From: Jacaranda mimosifolia
Lineage: Eukaryota; Streptophyta; Magnoliopsida; Lamiales; Bignoniaceae
Length of the DNA stretch: 64,000 nucleotides
Assembly (NCBI GenBank): GCA_018894105.1
Contig: CM032131.1
Span: 17,837,578 to 17,901,577, forward strand
Reading direction: 5' to 3'
Shown: in pieces, positions 57,429 to 64,000 of the stretch
Layout: each line of letters begins with the position of its first letter
How positions within the stretch are numbered: the stretch's first letter is position 1
Position numbers and translations under genes: made by a program
The notes under the pieces: model-generated
What the model saw: the letters and a program-made list of their open reading frames with translations, nothing else
The model's database searches: none
Told to the model about the DNA's origin: nothing

Positions 57429-57445
57429 ATCTCCCACTTGCCCTA
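57429..57445 (-). promoter_or_regulatory. Polypurine tract of Copia copy B
   Basis: On the minus strand GGGCAAGTGGGAGAT directly precedes TGTTGGAA. A GTGGGAGA tract at this position is characteristic of plant Copia elements, where it primes plus-strand DNA synthesis. Confidence 0.85.
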
Positions 57446-58830
57446 AAGCCAATTCCTATGGCCTTGAGACCCATCTTCTCAAGATGTTCTTCAAAGACCT
57501 TTTGCTTTTTGGGGTTTAGACAGTGGTTCTGCTAAATTCTCTTATGAGGCTCCACTCAATTGTCGCTTCTATCAATTGATATCATATATCAAATGATAAC
57601 GCATTTACCGTGTTTGGATTACTAATGAGATCTTGACTCAAGTCTAAAATTGTCTTCCAAAGACAATTGTGGGCTCATGCATGCTAGGCACTACATCCAA
57701 CTCTTGGATGAAGTTTTTATCCAAACACTTTCTTTTGCGGTTTCCAAAACCACAAATTATTTCACCTCAGTAGTTGTCTTGGCCATGGTGTCTTGTTGAA
57801 ACTCTTCCAACTCGCTGCGCCGCCATTGATGCAAAATATAAATCCGAAAGTGGATTTGAGGTCATCTACATCGGTTTGGAAACTTGAATCTGAAAACCCC
57901 TCTAGTTTCAATTCTCCATTGTCGTATACCAAAAACAAGTCCTTGGTCCTTCTCAAGTACTTAAGGATTGCTTTAACGGCTAACTAGTGACTCTTACTGA
58001 AATTGGATTGGAACCTACTCGTCACACTTAGCGAGTGTGCCACATCCAGTCTTGTACATTGAAATGCATACATTATGCTCCCAATGGTGGAGGCATAAGG
58101 TATGTGGGACATACTTTGTCTCTTATTGTCAATCTTGGGGGGCCATAGACTTGGAGAGACGAATGTCATATCCCATGGGAAGAAATCCCTTCTTGAATTC
58201 TTCCATACTAAACCTCTTTAGTATTTTGCTAATGTACGAGGTTTGAGATAGCCCCAACATCCTCTTAGATCTATCTCTATAGATACATATTCCCAATGTG
58301 TAGGATGCTTCTCCCAAATCCTTCATGGAGAATTGTGTAGATAACTACACTTTAGTAAACTCTAACATTTCTACCTCATTCCCAATGAGAAGGATGTCAT
58401 CAACATAAAGCACAATAAACTGTACGCTACTCCCACTAGCCTTTTTGTACACACATGGTTCATACACATTTTTGACAAAGCCAAACGATTTGACTATTTT
58501 GTCAAAATGTATGTTCCAACTTCGGGACGTTTGTTTGAGTCCATAAATGGATCTCTGGAGTTTGCAAACCTTTTGGTCACTCCCCTTGGATGTAAAATTT
58601 TGTGGTTGCTCTATTTAGATTTCTTATTCAATGTCACCATTAAGGAAAGCGATTTTCACATCCATTTGCCATATCTCATAATCATAATATACGACTATGG
58701 CAAGTAGAATCCAAATGGACTTTGGCATTGCGACCGGTGAAAAGGTTTCCTTGAAATAGATACCGGGTCTTTGAGTGTAATCCTTTGCCACTAGTTGCGC
58801 CTTAAAAGTCACCACTTCTCCATCTACTCC
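57446..58830 (-). pseudogene. Copia copy B reverse transcriptase and RNase H
   Basis: On the minus strand the RT start is at about 58815 (AQLVAKDYTQRPGIYFKETF, KMDV-type motif as QMDVKIAFLNGDIE). YVDD is intact (58396-58407) within LYVDDILLIGNE. RMLGLSQTSYISKILKRF follows near 58230. RNase H pieces include MRRTKDLFLVYDNGELKLEG and STFGFIFCINGGAASWKS (57762-57956), with a frameshift before DTMAKTT-type text. Frames change at least four times. The CDNN/SKH end of RNase H is replaced by AT-rich text, some of it readable in other frames (57446-57700). Confidence 0.85.
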
Positions 58831-59990
58831 AAGCTTTCACTTATAGATCCACTAGCAACCAACGGGAACTATTCCCTTTGAAGGATCTACCAAATTCCAT
58901 ACTTTATTTGAGTACATGGAGTCCATTTTGAATTTCATGGCTCCAAGCCAACGTCCCGAATCTATGTCCAACATGACTCCCTCATAGGTCATCGGATCAC
59001 TATCCGATTAGCCCGTTTCATGAAGAAATTCGAACTTTTCAGGTTGCTTCTTGATTCGGTCCTACCTTCTTAGAGGTTATGTACAAGGCTCTTTGATATA
59101 TATTTATTTCTATCGCTTGTGGGATTTGATGATCATTTTGAACTTCACCAAGTTCAACAATAACGCCTTTTCTATCTAATAGAAATTCCTTTTCCAAAAA
59201 GGCGGCGTTCCTCGAAACAAACACCTTTTGTTCCGAGGGATCATAGAAGAAGTAATAACCCATAGACTCTCTTGGGTATCCCACAAACTTGTACTAGGTG
59301 GATCTACTATCCAACTTATCTCCAACTATCTATCTCATGTAGGTGGGAGATCATCAAACCTTGATATATTAGTAAGAGAGTGCTTTGCCATACCATATCT
59401 TATATGGTGTTTTGGGTATCGACTTTGAAAGTACTACACTTAGTAACTTTACCGCCGTGACTAAGGTGTATCCCTAAAAGGATATAGGCACATCGAAGAA
59501 GCTCAACATGGAATGTACCATGTCCAACGAGGTACGATTTTTCCTCTTGGCTACTCAATTGTATTAGAGTATGCCGGGTGGAGTCCATTGAGAGAGAATA
59601 TCAGTCTCTTTTAGATAATCCAAGAATTCGGTGCTCAAGTATTCTCCTCCTCGTTCCGATCGAAGAGTTTTAATACTTAGCCCCAATTGCTTTTCCACTT
59701 TACTCCTATACACTTTAAACTTTTCAAAGGCTTCGGACTTGTTCTTTATAAGAAATACGTGTCCGAGCCGATTATAATCATTGGTGAAGGTGATGAAGTA
59801 GAAATAGCCTCATCTCTCACTAACTCTTAGTGGTACACAAATATCCATATGGACCAAATCTAAGAGACTTGTGGAACGCTTCGTTTGTCCTACAAAAGTA
59901 GCTTTGGTCATTTTTCCGTTTAAACAAGATTCACAAGTAGGAAGATCCTCAATGCCACTAACATTTAGCATTTTGAGAGCTTCTAACTTG
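58831..59990 (-). pseudogene. Copia copy B integrase
   Basis: The minus-strand order runs from 59995: KLEALKMLNVSGIEDLPTCE and SCLNGKMTKATFVGQ (CxxC pair intact, 59930 region), then LVHMDICVPLRVSER with the first aspartate, and, in shifted frames, RSDRGGEYLSTEF-like text near 59640. The glutamate position reads VAKRKNRTSLDMV (about 59530), lysine instead of glutamate. FMGYPRESMGYYFF, DPSEQKVFVSRNAAFLEKEF and LLDRKGVIVELGEVQNDHQI (59039-59284) form the conserved C-terminal part. Confidence 0.85.
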
Positions 59991-61260
59991 TTCATCCTAT
60001 TCTTATAGACATGACCAAGTCTTGCATGCCAAAGAATGACATCTTCTTGGATATCTGATTTCCTTACTTTGTTGAAAATGCATTAGTGATGGTTGAGAAT
60101 CTAATATGTATAATCCTTTGTTAAGTGTACCACAAGCAATTAAAGAACCCATTCTTTAATGCCTTCAATCTCCTATTTGATATAGAAGGATCAAATCCTT
60201 CACTATCCAAAATGGGAATTTGAAATAATGTTCTCAACAATACATGGCACATATTAGCAAGGGTTCAATACAATTATAGAATTCCATAAGTCCAACTTAT
60301 TATATGCCTTCAGCTTTGGTAACAACTCTTGCTCCTTAGCGAAGGCGGTGGATCATATCCACATCACTTAATTTTATTCTTTTTTCTTATTCTTTGTAAT
60401 AACTTACAAAGATAAGAACCACATGCGATATCATATATCAATGAGGAAGAATTTATCCTTAAATGCACTTCAATAAAGTACATACCCTTCCAAGGGTTGC
60501 TAGGTATTCCTTGCATAATGGCTTCCAGTGGCCTATCTAGCCAAAGTGAAAACAAATAATATCGACTATTTCCTCTATAATCTTCTTGACTCCGCTGGAT
60601 GCCTTTAATTGTTGTTTTCCCTTGGAGGAAGAACTTTTCTTCCTTTTACCTCCTTTTCTAGCACCCCTAGGGCACATAGACTTAGAGGAAGAAACAAGTG
60701 TCAAAGGTTTGCCCTCGTCATGGTATTCTCCTTCTAGATCAAAACTTTGATCAATAAACTCAGCGAGGATGTGAGGATCAAATCCTCATGGATATCATTG
60801 TCCATCACTACATCCAAGTAGAAAAAGCTTCTCCAAGCTTAATCATCTTTAGACTGTAGTCGATGACACATGACTTCACATTCATCCTAGCTTGAAAAAT
60901 CTCTTTTGACATTTTGAACTTCTTATACCTTGTTTGCTTTACAACTCTTGTAAACTATAACCAATGTACTATTCATGTATCTTTGAAACTTTTAAAGTTT
61001 GTAGATGCCATCATGAGACTATAGGATAGGATGATCCTAAACCCAATTCGTGAACTTTTCACGTGTCTCTTGATCTATCTATTTCTAGGAATCTAGAACA
61101 TTTTTTTTAGGTTAAGTCAATCGTGGAAGTTTGGCCCAGTTGGTTTATTGGTTTCCAAAATAACATTGAGTGGAACATTAAATTATTCTTGAGATTTCAC
61201 AAATCCTCAAAGGCAAAAAAGAGAATAAGCATGTGATTGAATTTGATATTACAAACATGT
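59991..61260 (-). pseudogene. Copia copy B gag, protease and GAG-pre region
   Basis: Strongly eroded on the minus strand. Near 60555-60364 the frame reads KGMYFIEVHLRINSSSLIYD and IACGSYLCKLL, the protease centre with DIA instead of DTG. Upstream, basic text such as RKGGKRKKSSSSKGKQQLKA (about 60600-60660) matches the gag tail, and gag-like words continue toward 61200. A histidine pair of the integrase zinc region is readable near 60010-60040 (WHARLGH-like). Multiple stops. Confidence 0.7.
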
Positions 61261-63092
61261 TTTATGGTCTTTCAAGCATGTTTTCCTCCGACTGTTTTAT
61301 CAAATTCTTCACCTCCAGAAGAATTCGAGAAATCGTATTTCCTAATGAGAATCAAGATCCTAAGAACTTGTAAGTGGACCCCTACTTTGAGTACCATCCA
61401 CAAACAATCGAAAAGTAAGCAACACTTGCTAATTGCATCTCATGCAACTCTTGATATATTTTGCCTCACTTTTCATGTAGACACCCTGCTTCAAGTGCAT
61501 CTACATTACTAAGTGTTAAGCCGTACCTACCAATCAAATTTTGATTAGAGATGGCTCCATGTCATCCCTCGCTTCGAGTGCCAATGCATGGAGGTTCTCA
61601 AATCAAAGGTACATCATATGCAAAGTATATGTTCACAGCTTTCCTCCTAAGTGTAACCCCCGCTTCGAGTGCCATCACACAAATTCTGTAGCATCATCAT
61701 GGCACATATCTTTTAATTTGTATCCATTTCGACTTAATATTTGAAAAACGCTTAGACATTCTAAGTAGAGGGTTTTTGCTTGCAAAAATCTCATCATTTT
61801 ATCTTCTTATTTAGGTTTTTTATATCCTAACCATGCATCTCATACATCAATAGGATATGAAAAGCATAAATAAGTAAATACGCCTAGCATGCTCCTAGGG
61901 TAGGATGACCAGAGCCTAACCAAGTGGTGAACTTAGAGCCATAGGTGCACCATCTAGTTGATTTTAGGTGGGTTGATCAAATCTACCTATTACATGGGTG
62001 TATCCCATACATTCATGGGTCTTCAAAAGTCTCTATGCCTCCAAGGTCTCATTTACTCCATGTAACGTTTACATAAAAAAGAAATCCTCACTCCTAGTGA
62101 TTCTGCTCACATAACATTTACAAGGTAGAAATAAAGAGGCATGCAAGCCCCAATTTAATACAACCCATTTCAACAACTTGAAACATATAAAATCAATATC
62201 AAAGGCTCATGATCATCCTCATTCATTCAAAAATTACATGAATAATAAATAAATCTAGAATCAACAATTAATTCTAACAATTAAATGCTTATCTCATAAA
62301 CAAATAATTGAACAAGCACAACACTTATGCAACAATTGGAGATAAACTTTAACAAGATTTAAGGAGCTTGAAAAATGTCAAACATTATATTGAGAAATTG
62401 CACAACCCTTGTGCACCCATAACACATGATTTAACATCATTTCTAGTCACCAAAAAAGCCCAAAAATTACACAAAAACTTGCCCAACGCATGACCAGGTG
62501 ATGATGGCCGAGGAAAGCACATGGCTGGGCAGTAAGTCTCAGTTACAGCCCCACCAATGTGCACCAAAGCCAGAGCAACCCTTTTTTTGGGTCAAAGGCA
62601 AGTTAGGCCATTTTTGGCTCAACTTTTGTGCACCACAAATGCTAGAACTCATTCTAAACATTAAATCACACATTATGGACCAATTTTCTAGATCTAAAAC
62701 ACATTTTAAAATAGGAAATTTAAGTGCTCAATTAAGCTTCAAAAATCAAGTTCAAGTAAGAATCATATTCTTCAAAAATCTCCAACAAAACTCCAATCAC
62801 ATTGGATCTAAAAATGACCAAAACTCTTTTGATCAAACATCAACATGCTATATCACCATATAACATCAATAAATACTAAATCAACATTCAACATTTATCT
62901 CTATGAAAACATACTAAAAAATGAATTAACACTTAAATCACATAAAAGTATGCTTCCAATTCATCAAGCAATAGAGCCACAAACATCATCATCCAAACAC
63001 TCCAATCCATCATTTGGATCAAGTATTTGGTGATGTTGATCAATTCATCACATGAATCAATTAAACAATAATCCAAAACATAGCATGAAAAA
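61261..63092 (-). other. Long untranslated leader of Copia copy B
   Basis: About 1.8 kb matching the leader of copy A in reverse, including the equivalent of 50930-51060 (CATGCTCCTAGGGTAGGATG near 61888) and loose repeats with CTTCGAGTGCCA at 61390-61680. No coding region supported. Confidence 0.65.
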
Positions 63093-63105
63093 GGCTTCAA
63101 TACCA
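63093..63105 (-). promoter_or_regulatory. Degenerate primer-binding site of Copia copy B
   Basis: On the minus strand TGGTATTGAAGCC corresponds to TGGTATCAGAGCC with three changes. It lies two bases inside the LTR end, as in copy A. Confidence 0.75.
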
Positions 63106-63107
63106 CT

Positions 63108-64000
63108 TTCAGGCAAGAGTAGCATTATGATCCATAAATCAAAACTTCATAAGCTTGAAAATAACTAAGCTACTCAAGCTACCAAGGATCTACTCATGCT
63201 ATAGATCTGGATTAGGATGTAGAATTACCTCTTGTAGCTCAAAAACAAGGAGAAGATCAACTATCTCTCACAAGTCCAGAAATTGTCTGGAATTGGCACA
63301 GTGGAAAGATGACAATGTTTGCCTAGGCTACACTACTCCAAAAACTATGACATTAAATGTGGAATATCTCCACACATAGGGGAAACTATTGTGAAATCTG
63401 GGATCCAAAAATCCTTTTGGATCACTCCAAAAAAAATCACCAACCAAAAGTTGCTGCAAGTGGATCTCCAAAACCGAGCATGTCAAGTGCCTTGCCTCTA
63501 TTGATATGATCCACACACCAAACAATCTTCCAATTTTACCTCACTAGAATCCGGAGTTAGATAGGAGAAAATGAGGTAGAGGAGGTCGATTTTCAGGTTG
63601 GGAAGAAGAAGAAATGCAAAGCTTCAACTTATGATGCAATGCATGGAGAGAGAGATTTTGGAGAGAATGCAAAAATCTAATTCTCACACTTTTAGCAATT
63701 AATTTCGAATTTTTCATGTTCTCTGTATTTATATATAGAGGGTGGAAGGTGTGATTCTAGTTGGCATCACACCTTCCTCAAGGTGACCGCCCAAGTGGCA
63801 TGCCAAGTTGGCAAAATTCAAATTCAAGTCTTACTTGAATTACATGTGCATTTCAATTTCATTTAAAATCTAATTCCAAATTAATTAAGATACTTATTTA
63901 AATGAACATTTAATTTAAATTTTTCCTCCAAAAAGTATTCTTTCCATTAATTAAATTAAACCCTTTAATTTAATTAATTAACCTTTGATTTAACTCTTAA
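63108..64000 (-). repeat. 5' LTR of Copia copy B (partial, runs off the window)
   Basis: The last 0.9 kb of the LTR, read on the minus strand. It matches 55385-56070 closely (for example TAAGTGCCTTGCCTCTATTG-like text at 63486 and 55590) and the end of the copy A LTR. The terminal CA has changed to GA. Confidence 0.85.

Noticed and set aside
62498..62863. 121-codon plus-strand frame
   Set aside because: It lies antisense in the untranslated leader of Copia copy B; a similar shadow occurs at 49894-50172 opposite copy A.

Overview
The window looks like gene-poor, repeat-dense nuclear DNA from a flowering plant, probably a eudicot. It is strongly AT-rich, has plant-type introns, and contains remnants of the usual plant transposon classes: Mutator-like (MULE), hAT, PIF/Harbinger, Ty3/Gypsy and Ty1/Copia. 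I see only one convincing host gene. Its first exon (2259-2553) and the start of its second exon (1-214) lie on the minus strand, and it runs off the left edge. It encodes a conserved plant protein whose function I cannot name.

Region by region: 2.75-9.14 kb is a degenerate MULE. Fragments of the two ends of a transposase remain on the minus strand, but the catalytic core is replaced by a tandem array, and three more array families of different period fill the rest. A 0.7-kb GC-richer cassette interrupts the first array. Downstream is a run of hAT-type elements marked by 8-bp target duplications: 9289-9953, 10370-15019 (which contains a decayed Gypsy LTR, primer site and gag), 22125-22761, 22832-23470, 27294-28263 and 29357-29957. 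Two copies of one MITE lie in opposite orientation at 18.55 and 20.15 kb. A broken PIF/Harbinger transposase (24.3-25.6 kb) is followed by a broken Myb/SANT-like gene (26.0-26.66 kb), and a second Myb/SANT-like remnant sits on the minus strand at 30.8-31.7 kb. A short MULE with GC-rich contents (33041-34342) interrupts a minus-strand region that also holds a GRF zinc-finger remnant. A possible solo LTR (36043-39299) contains a small MULE (38264-38944) with about 185-bp near-identical inverted repeats, a 10-bp target duplication and a captured GRF zinc-finger ORF.

The last third is nested retrotransposons. A Gypsy element (about 45.0-47.6 kb) is cut inside its protease by a Copia element with a 2.2-kb LTR (47597 to about 55380, plus strand). 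That copy is joined tail to tail to a second copy of the same family on the minus strand (about 55385 to beyond 64000). Both Copia copies carry stops, frameshifts and a lost integrase catalytic glutamate.

The elements do not form a pathway. They record successive insertions: MULE in LTR, Copia in Gypsy, Gypsy in hAT. The most unusual structure is the array-filled MULE about 200 bp upstream of the host gene start codon. Two of its array families share a palindrome built on TTGAAGT/ACTTCAA. All boundaries were read by eye; similarity statements come from recall of family motifs, not searches.
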